Source of the DNA: Pteria penguin
Taxonomy: Eukaryota; Mollusca; Bivalvia; Pterioida; Pteriidae
Assembly: GCA_035048485.1 (NCBI GenBank)
Contig: CM068586.1
Coordinates: 32,768,849 to 32,832,848 of the forward strand
Length of the DNA stretch: 64,000 nucleotides
Reading direction: 5' to 3'
Within the stretch, counting starts at the first letter, position 1. The number at the start of each line of letters is the position of its first letter. The notes beneath the pieces were generated by a model that worked only from the letters and a program-made list of their open reading frames with translations, did not search any database and was not told the origin of the DNA. Position numbers and translations under genes: made by a program. This document shows positions 38,260 through 51,762 of this stretch, piece by piece.

Positions 38260-39820
38260 ACTGTAACGAGTGTATAGTTACTAACGTAACTCCTTTAAGT
38301 CAGCTTCTCTGTCAAAGCCACAGCGGAGTGATCCGCCTTATCTACATACCATGATGTGAGTGATTCGGCTCATTTCCATTTAATTTCTGAACATTGCTCT
38401 TATCAGTGTTCCTGCTGCTTCATTTATAAACTTACCACGAGAAAGAGCCATACTATTAGATGTCAATCAGGAATTTGATCACTCATCAAATAAATAATGG
38501 AGTCACTGTTGATAGTAAAGTATTTAGAAAGCAATGTAACCTTCTTATTGTAACAAGACGTTGCTGTAGGTCGGTTTGTGTGCATGAGGTACAATCAGTA
38601 CGAGTGGTGCCACAACTTTAAAGATTTACTTAAATTTGCTTCTTATACTTCATTTTTGTATTGTTTTAAATGTAAATTCTAAAAAGAGAAGCTGAATCAT
38701 TTTATTTATGTTTAAAATTTATCATACATTATCGCCAGAAAATGAATGAAATAGAACTAAATACATATGAATATCTTTACAGCAGATGTTGATTTGTAAT
38801 AAAATTGATTTTTTTAACATAAAGTAGCCATGCATGATATATAAAGAAGTGTCATGTAAGATACTGTAAATTCGATGATTTTATTTATTTAATTTATTCC
38901 GCTATATGAAGGGGTGGTTAGAGACTGACTATATTTCTTTTCCCCTTGCATTACAGATATTCCTATTGATCATGATCTTTTATTTTTGTATCCTGTAAGT
39001 TAAATGCACATTTATCTTAGCATTGAAAGCAACATTTCTTCAATGGCATAGACAAAACATCTATTCGTGAACATATATATTCTATCACGCAACTCCTGTA
39101 ATTCTTATTTCCTCGAAGTGTCTTTGACATAACAATAAATAAAACAATCTATAATGAGCATTATTCATACGCAAAATCAACTTCAACTCCTTTTTACGTC
39201 TTTGTTAGAATTAAGAGAATAGAACACGTGTCATGTATAATGGAGAAATTTCCTACCTTCACCTGCTCGACTTACTTTTCATTTTGACTAACCACGTAAT
39301 AAATAATTGGTATATCTTGTGTTTTTCTTTCCGGCAATTCCCCATTTTCAATGGCATAAATTAATCTCATTTTTATAAACGTCCCTTTCAATTATTCTTC
39401 ATAGTTAAAAGTTTTTTTTTCATTATTGTATATATATGTATGTAATATACCAGGCAGGTAATGATGCCGTGGTCTAGCTATGTACCTCAAATAGTTTAGT
39501 AATTTTCGAGATATAAACATATATATTGAATTTTCTGATATAATTATCGTCTTGATTTTTATGTTTTATTATTTGCTAGTGATATAAATGTTGATTCATT
39601 TACTTTTAAAGTTGATTGTAAGCTAGTAACAGGTAAACGTTTGCTACACCAACTGATTTTTACATCTACATCGTGAATGGTGCAAAAACTGTTATTTATG
39701 TTCATTCGATGTATTTTGTTTCTTATCTTTTTCAAGTTTTACGTTTGTTGTAGTGAATATTGCAAATGGTATCCTGTCTTTACAATTGCATATGTTGATT
39801 CCACAATCGGAAACAAACCC
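38260..39820. other. No gene seen
   Basis: AT-rich, non-coding, upstream of the class B receptor. No repeat family recognised. Confidence 0.4.
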
Positions 39821-39825
39821 CTTTT

Positions 39826-39967
39826 AGTGGCGGATTTAGATCCCCCCTCCCCCCCGATTTCGCCACATATTTACAAGTGAAAATCCAGATTTGGCAACAA
39901 AAGTGGCAGAGTAGTTTGGCTAATACACATGTTGGCCCTCTTTTCGGAAATCCTGGATCCGCCACTG
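39826..39967. mobile_element. Short hAT-like MITE
   Basis: The ends are inverted: AGTGGCGGATTTAGATCC at 39826 and, in reverse complement, CAGTGGCGGATCCAGGATTT ending at 39967. CAGTGGCGGATCCAG-type ends are, from memory, typical of hAT-derived MITEs. The flanking 8-mers CCCCTTTT and CCCTTATT may be an eroded 8-bp duplication. No coding capacity. Confidence 0.7.
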
Positions 39968-39999
39968 CCCTTATTACTCATGAATGTAACCTGTGCTGC

Positions 40000-41435
40000 A
40001 ATTTTTTTCTTAGTATTTGTATACAAATGCACCTGTTCTGAGGTGGAAACAACTATTTACATTTCGATAAGCTTCTATTTATTGTCTACAAGAAAATTTG
40101 GTTACCAAGTTACCTTGCCCCTGCACTTTCAATTATTTGTTGTTAATATTACGTGTGTTACTTAGAGAAACCACGTGATTACAAACTGCCAGGTATAAAA
40201 TGAAATTTGGGAATAAAGATTTTCGGAGTTTAGAATTGCAAAACAAATTAACTTGAAAAGTTGATTCGTTTTGCATGAATAATCTTCACTGAATTGGTAA
40301 TGTGCTTTTCGGTAGACACTCATGTTTCGTCATGGGGTGTCTTAAGGTTACTGCGTCTTGGCGATGTGTAACGGGTCATAACCTTTAATATTTCAACAAC
40401 ACAATCTTGTTCTAGTTACAGGCGAAACGTTTTAAACATGTGTATTAGAAAAAAACTTGCGCGGCTATCTAAATCTGTTTAAAAATTTCTACAGCTAGCT
40501 GCCGAGATATGGAGATACACGTTTATATGTAAAAACATCGGATCAAATTGTGCATGTCGCAGGAAGAGTTGTCAGTTGATCGTGTAATATCACTTGAGAA
40601 TTTAATTACGGCCACTGAAACCATTTGAAGTTTTGGCCGCTGCTTTCCCAGGACAAGCAGTATAAAGGGACATTTCTACGACAAGGCTAATACATAAGTC
40701 CGTGCCTGTATGACGGACACATGTGGTGAATTGTAACTCACCAAAACAGTGCGACATTGTCTTTAAATACCGTAATTTCAAATGGCGTACTGGCCGATTA
40801 AAATCTCTTATTACCATCGGCGATTGCTAGCAACTTATTAACACTATTTGTTAACGTTAATATAATAGCTGTACTATATTTATCAGTTTCAATTCAGTCA
40901 GTTAAATGTCAAGGCTCATTCTGGTGTTATTTCTTTAATAAGCCTCGCACATTTATAAGCGTAATATGAGAAAAACATTTGAATTGTGTTGAAATCAAAT
41001 ACATTTGAATAATGAAAACACCTTTTAAACGCTCATTAGAAACAAACCATAGATATGTTGACTCGTTATTTGATTGCAGTCCATGTACTTAATAAAACCA
41101 TTTCACGCATTTTTACGTATCATGACGTTTTACCGGTTGTGACTACGGTTTTACCGTAACCATGTTATATGACTACGAGCTATGCTAGCTCAGAAAGTAT
41201 TACAGCATTGCGTCGCGTGTGACCGGTCAGTATGGGACTTTCATTGCTTTTTCGCACCTTATTCCACCTCTGGTTCTTCACGTGTCCGTGATAACTTATA
41301 AATAATTATATTTTGTCTAGGAGACCGGATGATCATTAATGACTACCACTCGGTACCTTCACATTTTAAATCGTCCTTAGAAAATTTTAAACTCTACCGT
41401 TTCAATAATTCATGAACTTATTTTTCTCCGCTGAT
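40000..41435. other. No gene seen
   Basis: No exon or known repeat recognised. Confidence 0.4.
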
Positions 41436-41439
41436 TTAT

Positions 41440-41505
41440 TCCTATACATCACTGAAGAAATATCCTTGTCGAAACTTACATCAGGTACCATGAATAACTA
41501 TTGCT
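41440..41505 (+). repeat. RepA fragment, copy 9
   Basis: CATCACTGAAGAAATATCCT, then TGTCGAAACTTACATCAGG: the core of RepA only, diverged. Confidence 0.5.
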
Positions 41506-41509
41506 ATAG

Positions 41510-44500
41510 ACATAAGTAATTCATTGAAATAATTCACATTTAATGTTGTTTTCTAGACAACCAGAAATCAATTTAGAGAAAGATACCGTTTATCAAGGAG
41601 AACTACTTGAATGTCGAGTTGTTAAGGGAGGTTTGAATTGCTGTGTAAATCATTATTTATCAATTTGTGATCAATATCAGTAACATTTTATGGTTTGGGA
41701 CTGGTGAAAATTCCTTTAATGATCGTGGTATGACTCATTCGTCACGAATAGTCTAAAATCACTTAGAATATTAAAGTTTAATGTTTCAATAAATTGTAAT
41801 TTCTGTGATATGGTATCTCTGTTATTCTCCTTGCATTCTATTATACTCGTGTAATGGTTGTTTACTACACTAATTATGACATCGGAAAATGAACTCAAAG
41901 GCTGATATAATTTATCGTCATGCACAACTTGGCATATGATTCAAACCAGAAGCAGCAGGAAATCAGGGTTATTACATATATCGCCATTTTATTGCTATGA
42001 AATGTTTATAAAGCAGGACAATAATTAAATAAGCAGAAGAAAACAATGCAATTTACATCATGCGCACAAATATAAATTCGATATTATGTGATAAGAAGTG
42101 TCAAAATATAATGTAGCACAGAGTTCATAGAATTAAGTTGATCTTGAACTCGAATTTCTAACAACATTGTAAATCTACATGCAAATACGCAGTATTTATC
42201 CCTAGAAGGTACGAGAAGATGGCACTGATGATTAAACATCCGCTACTTACAACTAAGTACCGTTTGTAATCAATAGTGATGAAACAACGGACTGAACATT
42301 TAAAGATACATACGGTCTCTTGTAGCGTCTACTAATGTGATCAAAATAAGATCATATATTTGTTTTGTATAGTATCTTTTGACTGCCCATCAGTGTTAAA
42401 TGCAGCTATCGTGTACAAATACGCTACACAAACCACATTTTCCTTATCAGTTTTATTCATCTCGGTCGATCTCGGAAATAATCGTTTGCATAATGCATGC
42501 ACTGCGAGCGATATAAATTCTACTCATCGCATGCTATATTCCTTCTTTCTTCTTTTCTTTTCCGAATCACAGAAAGCCGATTTCTTTTTCTCTTTCTTAT
42601 TTTCGCCATTGTTATTTTACTCCGTACGCTAATTGATAATTTAAGGTCATGTGCATATTCTCCTGTCTCTTACGAACGTAAGTACATGTACGTTAAATTT
42701 GAGGGTCGTATTTCTAACTTGCTGCAGCAATAATTATATAACCAGGGCTTCTTCGGTTTGGGCTCGCTGCAGTTTATTATCGTTTTACAAGTAAAATAAA
42801 TTAGGAATTTATTTTATTGTACCTCTGTTTTTATAAAATTAGACATGATGTATCTTTAAAGGAATCAATGATAAATATGAATGTCACTGATGATATGATG
42901 GAATGTCACTCCAGCGATAACAATGATGTACCACAATGGTCATTTGCCCGGAACGAGTAAGCGACTCCTGCCTTGCTCCTCCAATCCTGCATAGACACAT
43001 TAGATGTGAACAATGTGAAATACGGAAATAATTAATGCGATGGCATTGCGATACTAACAAAACATAACAAGGGGACTGTCTTATAACTATCGGTTTACTA
43101 ATTTACAATAATTTGGCTGTCATAAATTTAAGAGGGCGCATATATGAAAAATACTGAGGAAATTAAATTACATCACTATGCCTTGCAGGTTCCCGGGTAG
43201 GTTCGAAATGCACACGAACGATTTACCGTGAACCTAGTCATAAACCTAAAGGTATTATAGAACAGATATCTATATTTATTTATTACACAACATTTGAATC
43301 TCGAAAACTTATACATGTATATATCATTCAGTTACATGAAAATTTGTAATTAATTACAATTACTTTTTAATGACCCCATCCTTGCCATGAATGCATATCA
43401 GGGTTAAATTCAAGTAAGTTAAAACAGGAACATTTAACATATATTACATTTATGTACGAAATAGGAGTTTCTGAGCATGCCGAAACGATAACTGTAATAT
43501 GAAACTCTCCATGGCTCTACCCCTATAAGCTCCATATAAGGTTCGAGCATTCTCCAACGATAACTGGTACAAATCAGTTGGTCAAAGGTCCAGATGTGAC
43601 GTCAAAATCTGCTACATCAACTGGCTGTATGCTGGCTTGTTAATTGTAACTATCCCGGGTGGAACATATGGGGATCTGTCTCCACGGATAATAGCTCTCA
43701 ATCCGGCAATCTGGCTAGCATAAAAAAATTGGATAGCCGTCCTCAGTACAAAGTATGTGCACTGAAATTCTGACAGCCTTCCACAACTCCACGGTTCCCT
43801 TCAAACAATGTACATGGACCAGATGCTACCTATCACAAAACTTCCTCATAAGTTGCAGACACCTTGCATGTACATCCAAATCGTATATATATTCCCTCGT
43901 GTGATACTACAGTAATTCAAACTCTTTCACATTTGACATTTATCTTCGAATATTAGACTTCGATAAAATGAAGAAGGTGGATAGCATGTACATTTAAATT
44001 CCTTATCTTAATTTCATAAAGAAAACCTCACGGCTCTATTTTGTACTGCTAAGCGGTGTAGTACGCACCTCTAAATATATGCAACTTTCCCGGACGATTC
44101 TCTCCTCTTGTTTATCAAGACTAATGAACATTTATATCTGCATTACTTTCAAAAGGCATCACAAGGATCCGAAATGTCGCCCAAGAATTGCCGTTTAATT
44201 ACCCGAATTATAGAGTTTTTATCTTGGTTTGTGTTCCAAATCTACACAATATGCATGAATAAGGTTTTTTATCCTATACGAGGCATATGTAATTATAATC
44301 GTTCAGAAATAAACCGTCATAACAAAGCTGAGTATTACCTTTCACTCAAAAACCGTACAGCATTACGCAGACCAACAATCGATACAGATATATACAATGA
44401 CTGAAAAACAATTACAGTAAAACGATAACTACATTGAGAAATCGTTTAGAAGCATATAAATTTAAGATTTGCATTTAATCTAGATTCAGTCAATCAAATC

Positions 44501-45940
44501 GTTATACTGTTAATCCTTATACCAAACATAATCATGTAAAACACTTTAGCTTAAAAAACAAATAGATATCGCTGCGTGCAGATTCGAAAAATACACCTTT
44601 TCATAACTTTACATTGTTTAAATTTCAGAAAGACAGAATATCCAGGAGATAAAGAATGAAATATATTGCTCCGTTAATCATTTCTATGTGTGAATGTCAT
44701 TCTATATGGCATTGCCTAACTGCTTTGGGATGTTTATGTATAATAAGGTAGAATACTTTAAAGCTATCATTGTTTGATCTGGAAGGTTTTCTTAATATAT
44801 AGTATAACGTATAATAGAACATTTAACCGAAATCTATTCGGGCAATTTTACCTGTTTTCATTTCAATCAAAGGCATAACCATATTCTTACATTTCATTGA
44901 AACTGACATATGTATTAACGCAGAGACTTATTATCTATTATAAAAATTCGTAAGTTAAATACAAGGTATCGAAATAAATATTAATAGTATTACATTCCAG
45001 AGTCAAAACAAAGTATGGAATGATTGTAGAACATGACCCTTCGGAAAACCGTGATTCGATTAAATGCTATAAAGGAGAAAGCGCCCCCTGTCGACTGGTC
45101 ACATCAGCCTAAAACCGGTTATTAATACGACATAAATTGCACTTTTTGTTGTTTACGGCGACCAAATACTCCTATATAAGCGGACACCATATGCCATACA
45201 GCCACTGCTGCATTGGATAAGTTGAGTAATGTAAGGTATCGTATGAAGGTGATAAAGGAATATTCAATTTAATAAATAAGTAAAGTACATCATGTAGTAA
45301 GGTAATAAGATACCGAAAGGTAGTCTTAAAGCAACATCCATTCTACTAGACAAAATAGAAATATATAGCTTAGATATAAGTCTGTTATTTGAATAAATGT
45401 TAAGACAAAATTTCTAAATACAAAGCGTGTTCTGTTGTGAATTTTACTTTCAAGTTCGTTTAGATATATCAAATAAATATTTAAGTCAGTTATTGTTACT
45501 GGGGAATATTTCGTCTTTCGCCAACCTTTAGATTAAAAGGCAATGATCAGTTGATAGATTTTGTTGTGTATCTTAGTTTCTGTATCATTTAATAAGCAGG
45601 ATCTTTGTTCATAAAGGTTGTGATGGGCATTTTTACACATGACTTTAACATTTTGAGAAATGGTGTGATTTGTGAAGGAGATAAACATGCGATCGTACGT
45701 GTGTTCGTGAGTTTGGATGCATATCACGTGTCAAAATATAGGGAAAAGACACGTGACTCATGTGTATGATGTAACTTGCACAGACATGCATTTGTGTTGG
45801 ATTATATTCATTGTGTGATATCAATATAAATCGTTTGCATATACATAACAATCCTAACCAAGCACTAATTGATGTACCAAGATGGTTAATATTTTGAAAA
45901 GGATAATATTAATACCTTTAAATTTCTCTAATACTCTCAC
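41510..45940. other. No gene seen, 4.4 kb
   Basis: Several short open frames (42360-42733, 44108-44404, 45533-45851) lack domains, splice sites and good starts. A RepD-like scrap (CCCGGAACGAGTAAGCGACT) lies near 42948. A TATA-like CTATATAAGCGGAC at about 45172 has no gene attached. Confidence 0.4.
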
Positions 45941-45943
45941 AAG

Positions 45944-47278
45944 TAGGAGGGATATTCCGAAATTATTGTTACTTTGGCGATTTCTTTTTGATAGTAATTG
46001 TGATCATTTTACTTTGCCCTGTCCTTCGAAGTACCCCCCCCCCCCTTCTGCATTTATGCATCGTTTCAACCGATCAATCCACTTTTGGAAACAGTTTTCG
46101 TACTCTTGAATTGGTATACTCATAAGATACTGGTGAATGGCAGAGCCAAGGGCATTTCTTGATTTATATTTTTTCCAGATAGGTGAAATTTTAGTTTGGG
46201 GAACAAGAAAAAGTCACAGGGGGCCAAGTCTGGTGAAAATGCAGGGTGGGGGAGGACAGTGACCTTTTCTCTCTTCAAAAACTCCGTTACAATACGCGCC
46301 TTGTGTGCTGGCGCATTGTCATGCAAGAGCCTGAGGTACTTCAAACCTGTATGTGGGCGGCGGCGTTTGTAGACTTTCTTCAGTTTTCGAAGTACAACGT
46401 CTCTATAATACTTTGTTGTGACAGTTTTGCCTTTCGGAACAGGGATTTGCATGATTGGACCCTTGTTATCAAAGAATATGACATACAAAACCTTCCTCAC
46501 GGTGCGTATTCTTTTAGCAATGCTAGGGCGCCTGGCGTTTTTGTTTGCCCAGATTCGATTAGAGCATTTTCTTTTGGGCTCGAAAAAATACACCCATGTT
46601 TCATCACCTGTGACCAAATTATCAAAAGCCTTTTTGCTGTATTTTGGGTATTTCTTCAATAAGGATTTGGCCTTGTCAACCCGGGACCTCTTTTGGTCGT
46701 CAGTTAGTAAATGGGGTATCCACCTGGCATTGATCTCGCCCAGCTTAAGATGTTTCTTTCAGTGAATACGTGCTAAAGACAAGCCTGTCATTTTAGCTAA
46801 CTGCCTGACAGTGTAGCTTGCATCTTTTTCAAGGATATGCCGAATTCGTTCAATGTTATGCTTTGTTGTTGTTGCAGGGCGACCTGTGTGAGCAGCATCT
46901 TTCAGCTGCTGGTGTCCCGACTTAAATCGAGCAACCCACCTACAAATAGTCATATATGACACTTGACCCTTCCCATAAATATCACACACCTCACGATGAA
47001 TATCTATCGCCTTTAAGCCAAGTAGAGACCTACCTTTGATATAGGCCCTAATTTCAATTACGTTTTCAGCTCCCTTGCCAACCATATTTATATAGAGTGT
47101 AACGAGTACGCTACAAAAGAATGTACACAGCACCAAGGTCAGTGTAATTGTGAGCGAGAAAATTACCTATACAACGCTTCAGATATCACACTATCGCCAT
47201 GAGGTAGTTTTAAGCTCATTTAGCACTATTTCCACGAGACATTGCGCAAGTAACAATAATTTCGGAACACCCCTCGTA
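45944..47278 (-). mobile_element. Complete mariner transposon with TIRs and TA duplication
   Basis: Ends: AGGAGGGATATTCCG... at 45946 and, in reverse complement, CGAGGGGTGTTCCG... ending at 47276. Both contain TTCCGAAATTATTGTTACTT. TA flanks both sides (45944-45945 and 47277-47278). The length of about 1.33 kb is normal for mariner. The inside is one transposase gene on the minus strand. Confidence 0.93.
46020..47086 (-). pseudogene. mariner transposase, inactivated
   Basis: The likely start is the Met of MVGKGAENVIEIRAYIKGRS near 47083. The N-terminal DNA-binding half has two helix-turn-helix regions (VSYMTICRWVARFKSG, then TVRQLAKMTGLSLARIH). An in-frame TGA at 46759-46761 interrupts, after which the frame resumes at once (KKHLKLGEINARWIPHLL). 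The catalytic core shows GDETWVYFFEP (first Asp), LHDNAPAHKA (second Asp) and FSPDLAPCDFFLF. The last Asp is 35 residues after the second, i.e. DD34D, the mariner signature. A base lost from the A run near 46180 shifts the frame. The true C-terminus, including SIPIQEYENCFQKWIDRL, lies in the next frame and runs into a 12-G tract at about 46035. Confidence 0.93.
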
Positions 47279-47512
47279 TAGCGTATGAATCATACATTTT
47301 TCTGTATAATAAGGCTGCAGAAATGCAACTATTTGATGTTATGTCTTTTATACTATCCTATTCACTACGGAATATCTACCTCATGCACAGCTTTTTAAAT
47401 ATTCACACTTCGGATCTCCACAGTATCGGCCTTGACCATCACTGAAGAAACCAATCTGATTAAAACCATATCTTTATTCCGCTTCTCTATTTGTCCCATT
47501 GCGTATAAAGAT

Positions 47513-47774
47513 CTGGTGAAGCCCCGTAAGGGTTCATGTTCTGGTGACTTCTGATGACGTCTCAGTCACCGAAACCGTTATTTCCCATAGCCAATCGGTG
47601 ACTCGGCTAAGCACGTGATAGTGACGCAATATGTAACAAACACCGTTCAAAAACTACCTCGTAGGTCACGCACGCAGTAGATGTTAATTTCATCCCTAGG
47701 ATTTTGTAGCCGATCCACTGATTGGCCGAAAATCAGAGTTCACCAGAACCTTACCCCTTATGGGGTTTCACCAG
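47513..47774. mobile_element. MITE with long terminal inverted repeats (MITE-A)
   Basis: The left end CTGGTGAAGCCCCGTAAGGG continues TTCATGTTCTGGTGACTTCT. The reverse complement of the right end reads CTGGTGAAACCCCATAAGGG and continues GTAAGGTTCTGGTGAACTCT. Terminal repeats are about 43 bp at roughly 85% identity, total 262 bp. No coding. Superfamily unassigned. Confidence 0.8.
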
Positions 47775-48167
47775 GGGTGCGTTCTGAATCGTAGCGGCTA
47801 CGTAGCTGCTAGCTCTACTCGGTAACTGAACGCTCTGCTCGCCTAGCTGCTACGTAGCAAAACCGAACCTTAAATTCTTATGCTAGCTTTCAAATTCAAA
47901 TGGCGGACATTAAACGTTTTTGCTATCTCTTTTCCGCTATTGCTTGAAAACACCTTGGTTACCCAATCCAAGGTCATAATTAATTTGGAAACGATCACGT
48001 GTTGATTCGTGATACGAAACATTTTTCAATCTACTAAAGCAGATAACTCATTTTAAAATATGAAAGAGGACATATAACTGTCTGCCATTTTACTAGCCGC
48101 TAAATGTAGCAGAGCGTTCCGAATGATGTTATACTAAACCTAGCGGTTAGCCTAGCAGCTACGATTT
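47775..48167. mobile_element. Second inverted-repeat element (MITE-B), adjoining MITE-A
   Basis: Begins GGTGCGTTCTGAATCGTAGC and is rich in GTAGC/GCTAC words. The reverse complement of its far end reads AAATCGTAGCTGCTAGGC. Inner blocks AGCAGAGCGTTCCGAAT / AACGCTCTGCT are also inverted. GGGTGCGTTCT ends recall Harbinger/ISL2EU-like MITEs, but this is from memory. Confidence 0.6.
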
Positions 48168-48249
48168 TGAAGAAACATACGTTGTCGAAATGCGCATATG
48201 GTGCACTAAATCTTTACACGTATATATGCTCTGATATTTATTACTGAAA

Positions 48250-50600
48250 TAATGAATTATTATTGTCTTCCGTGCTCTCTCATACTCATCACAATAAATG
48301 CTAAGATATTGGCAGGCTACATTAATGTCAAAAATCAATACCGGACAGACAATGTCGATGTATACTTTTGCTTGGACATATCACCAGCGGGCAGTGTCAA
48401 AGTATTAAGTGTTCCAGAGTCTCATTTCTTTGATTGATATGCAATTGATAATATGAAGTTGCTCTATACGTTGATATAGCTTTGGATTAGTTACTCCAAT
48501 AGATACTGAGGAAATTGTATTTCATCAATATAAACGTAGTGCATGTATATGATATTCTTAACGTCCTCCACTGCTGTATGTGTACAGGAAATACAGTTTA
48601 AGATATACTCCGACCAGAATGTTGTTTGAGCTTGCTCTGTATTCCGAGTGATTTATTGACGACAAAAACATAAAAATCAGTTTTACTTGTGCTGTATGGA
48701 ACTTCACAAAACACTGCCTAGAAATAATAATAATAATGAATAATAATATAATTAAAACAGGAAACAAACATGTACGACTCAATAAACAGGTCAGTTTATC
48801 GTCCAAATATTAATATCTCAAAATTTTGTTAGTATAAACAACAGGAGATTATAATTTCTTGTTATAAAAGTTGAACTCCACAATTTTGCTTTGTTCATCT
48901 TTCTATGTCGTGTTGTTGCATTGTACAAAACATTATTTAGGCAACTAATCCTTTCATCCACAGATCAGCTCTGATGAGGTATTTTGTTTTCATAGTGAAT
49001 GCAATTTTTTACTTTTCTTAATGTAAAACGTGCCATGGACATTTTGCCCAATATTCTGGGTTACAACGTCCGCACCCTTTTCATACTTTAATCATTGTAA
49101 ATTGTATCTAATTAACGGCAATCTACGTTTGCTATATAGTTATACCAAGAGGTGTAACAAAATTTGAAGACGACAAAGACATGACAATACGAAATCTATA
49201 AAAAGAATTTATAGACCAGACGTTCGTTTTGAAACTAATTAGATTAAGTTCGGACATGTGCCAGTCACTTGACACTAATTTCTTTCGTAGTTACTTGAAC
49301 GTCAAGAAAGTTATTAAAAAAGAGAACAAAGCATTAATTTGTACATGTCAATGACCTAGTATCAGATTGGAATTTCCAAGGCTGTTGTATATTAAATAAA
49401 TTAAGAAAGTTGGGTAAATGAAAAGAAACAAACATCAAGACTCGCATTTGGAAATAAACACCAAGAAGTACATTTGGATTGAATCAAGTTTCCATCATTG
49501 TGTATTATAACTCATCAAGATGAATGTAAACCCCAATTTGAGTACTATGAGTACTTGTGCAAGACCGGAAGGAGTGAACTTCTCTTGCTTCCATGCAACA
49601 CTGGTCGCAAAATTCCTGTAGAAACCTGTCAAGTCTGGTAAATATGCATTGTCGAATCGGGTGGTATTAAAAGATATTGGCGGTCAATTTGTATGAACAT
49701 GTCCGAAAATGTCAGTTCACATGATATCCCTATACCGATGAACGAATTTTCTCCGATGGTTTTAAACATTCCTCGGGGTATCAGTGTGTGCTTAATAACG
49801 TAGTGACGAGTAGGTTATCCTACGTCTAGATGAAATCCTAGTATTAAGATATGCCCTGGTATAGCAAAGAAGTTGTGAATTGAAAACGGCATAGGCAGAA
49901 AACAGCAGTATGTTGCTACTCATGAAAGAGGAGTAGGTAAAAATATACTAGAGGTCAAGTTTGTCGAGATGAGAAGTGTACAATGAGCCATTATTACTAA
50001 TGGACAGAAGAAGAGAAAATGTTGAAATAAAATAAATTATGTGCACAGCAAAGACAAAGCGATCTCTCCGGGTATGTGCATTCTTTTATTTCTCCAATAA
50101 GACCGTCATTTTGAACGGAAGTATAGTGTAATGTGTTGTCTATTCTAGTGGTAAAATCTTTTTTAAATCTTATTAACTTGATTGTATGATATTGTATAGC
50201 ATAAAAATAAAAATTAATGCAGAGAGGTCGCCACATTTGATTTCATCGGCGTCAGGGCAAACAGTCAGTTGGTGTGGTCAATCAATTAACATCTAGCTTG
50301 TCGTTGCCAATGGTGTACTTTTTTATGCTATTATCGTAATAGAATACTTTCAAACATATTCTATATAAATTTGTTATTATGTGTATACCTGTTTTAACAG
50401 TTGTATAGTCAGTTTCTGTTTCGCTCCTTTTTCTGTCTTGTACCAGATTTCGATATCTGCAAGACAATAAATATATTAAAATTAAAACAAATATATGTAT
50501 AGACTTTAAAGTGTCAATAGAACATATCTTGCACGAAAAAAAAATATGTAACAGTTAAAATTAAATCTAAGTACATTATTTCTTTTCTTAAATATTAGTT
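48250..50600. other. No gene seen
   Basis: A 61-codon frame at 48252-48437 begins with ATG but has no further support. 50397-50465 (minus) is a possible 66-bp exon flanked by TTGCAG and CAG|GTATAC. Its frame YRNLVQDRKRSETETDYTTV would suit a cytoplasmic tail, but it does not join its neighbours in phase. Confidence 0.3.
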
Positions 50601-50633
50601 ACATTATTGAAAACTCTTAATCCAAGCCTTATG

Positions 50634-51706
50634 TTATTTATTTCGCGGACATATAGAAAATTTGCCAACAACAACAAATAAAACTAAGATGATAAACGAA
50701 ATAAGATATTGACATTTTAGGTCGATTCTAGCCTATAATTTGAATCATATCACTTTACTTTTGAGTTTTAGAAACTTCAGACTTATGTTTTGATACGGTA
50801 TCTTGTCAGAAATGTGTCATTTATGACACCTAGGTGTATCTACAGAGAAATAAGACGGACTTGTGGATGGGCAATTAATAATATGAACAGCTTCAGACAA
50901 CTTGGAAAATTGGTTTAGTATTTAGATTTAGTCCCATTTTAGACATTAGATCTTTCTGTACATGTTGAATAAAACAGGAAACGTAAACTTCTATTGATTC
51001 ACTTAAATATGTTTTCAGATTGACTCGAGGCTATAAGATGTGTGATAACACGCTCACTCATCGACATTAGTTTTATTCTGAAATCAGGAAGGGATGATTC
51101 GGACACACTGAAGAACTTAAGCTTACATTCTGGTGTTGGTACGCACACTGAACACGACCAGCTACGTGATAGAAGTCATTGCCATTTTCTTTGTATGGAC
51201 AGGAAAATGTTCCATTAGACTTCGGAATATAATGGCTTAAATTATCAATATCTCACTTAGGTCAATATAAAGAAGTTAAACATAAAACATAAATTCGCAC
51301 TCATTACATGTATTACAATAACTCAACTTAAACATATTTTAAATTAAATAAAGTAATCATCACTTTATCATAATATTGCATATAGAAAATGTGAAGTATG
51401 TGTTTGCCCATGTAGTTGTCAATATGAGAACACAACAATGATATTGATGTGTTGTATATTTTTCTTAAAGCTAATTATCCATCTTTAATACTTTAAAGAC
51501 TACGATGTACTATCGCCAGAGGAAAAATGTTCATTTGTTAAAAGTGCATTTATTTCTTGAAGGTTTAGAAGACATGCAATTAATTGTTCAGAAACGGATA
51601 CACATAAGCTGTATTTCGGAAGAGGCATCCGTCATATATTACCTTTAACCTGCATTTACATTTTGGGAAGTAAAGATGATGATTTACAGAACTGGGATCC
51701 TTATAT

Positions 51707-51762
<56 letters not shown>

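Larger units (their letters stand above)
47350..48250 (+). repeat. RepA copy 10, split by a 716-bp nested insertion
   Basis: The 5' half is 47358-47451 (ATCTACCTCATGCACAGC ... CATCACTGAAGAAAC). The 3' half is 48168-48245 (TGAAGAAACATACGTTGTCG, then AAATGCGCATATGGTGCACT). TGAAGAAAC is present on both sides of the inserted 47452-48167, as expected for a 9-bp target duplication. Confidence 0.75.

Noticed and set aside
45165..45190. CTATATAAGCGG as a promoter
   Set aside because: No open frame or exon follows in either direction.
46246..46765. Two plus-strand frames of 115-138 codons
   Set aside because: Antisense to the mariner transposase; no domain of their own.
48252..48437. 61-codon ATG frame as a small secreted protein
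   Set aside because: No clear signal peptide, cysteine pattern or splice sites, and it directly follows a RepA copy.
50397..50465. 66-bp segment bounded by TTGCAG and CAG|GTATAC as the cytoplasmic tail exon of the 50.6-53.2 kb candidate
   Set aside because: Its phase does not join the proposed transmembrane exon or the exon before it in either open frame; kept only as a remark.
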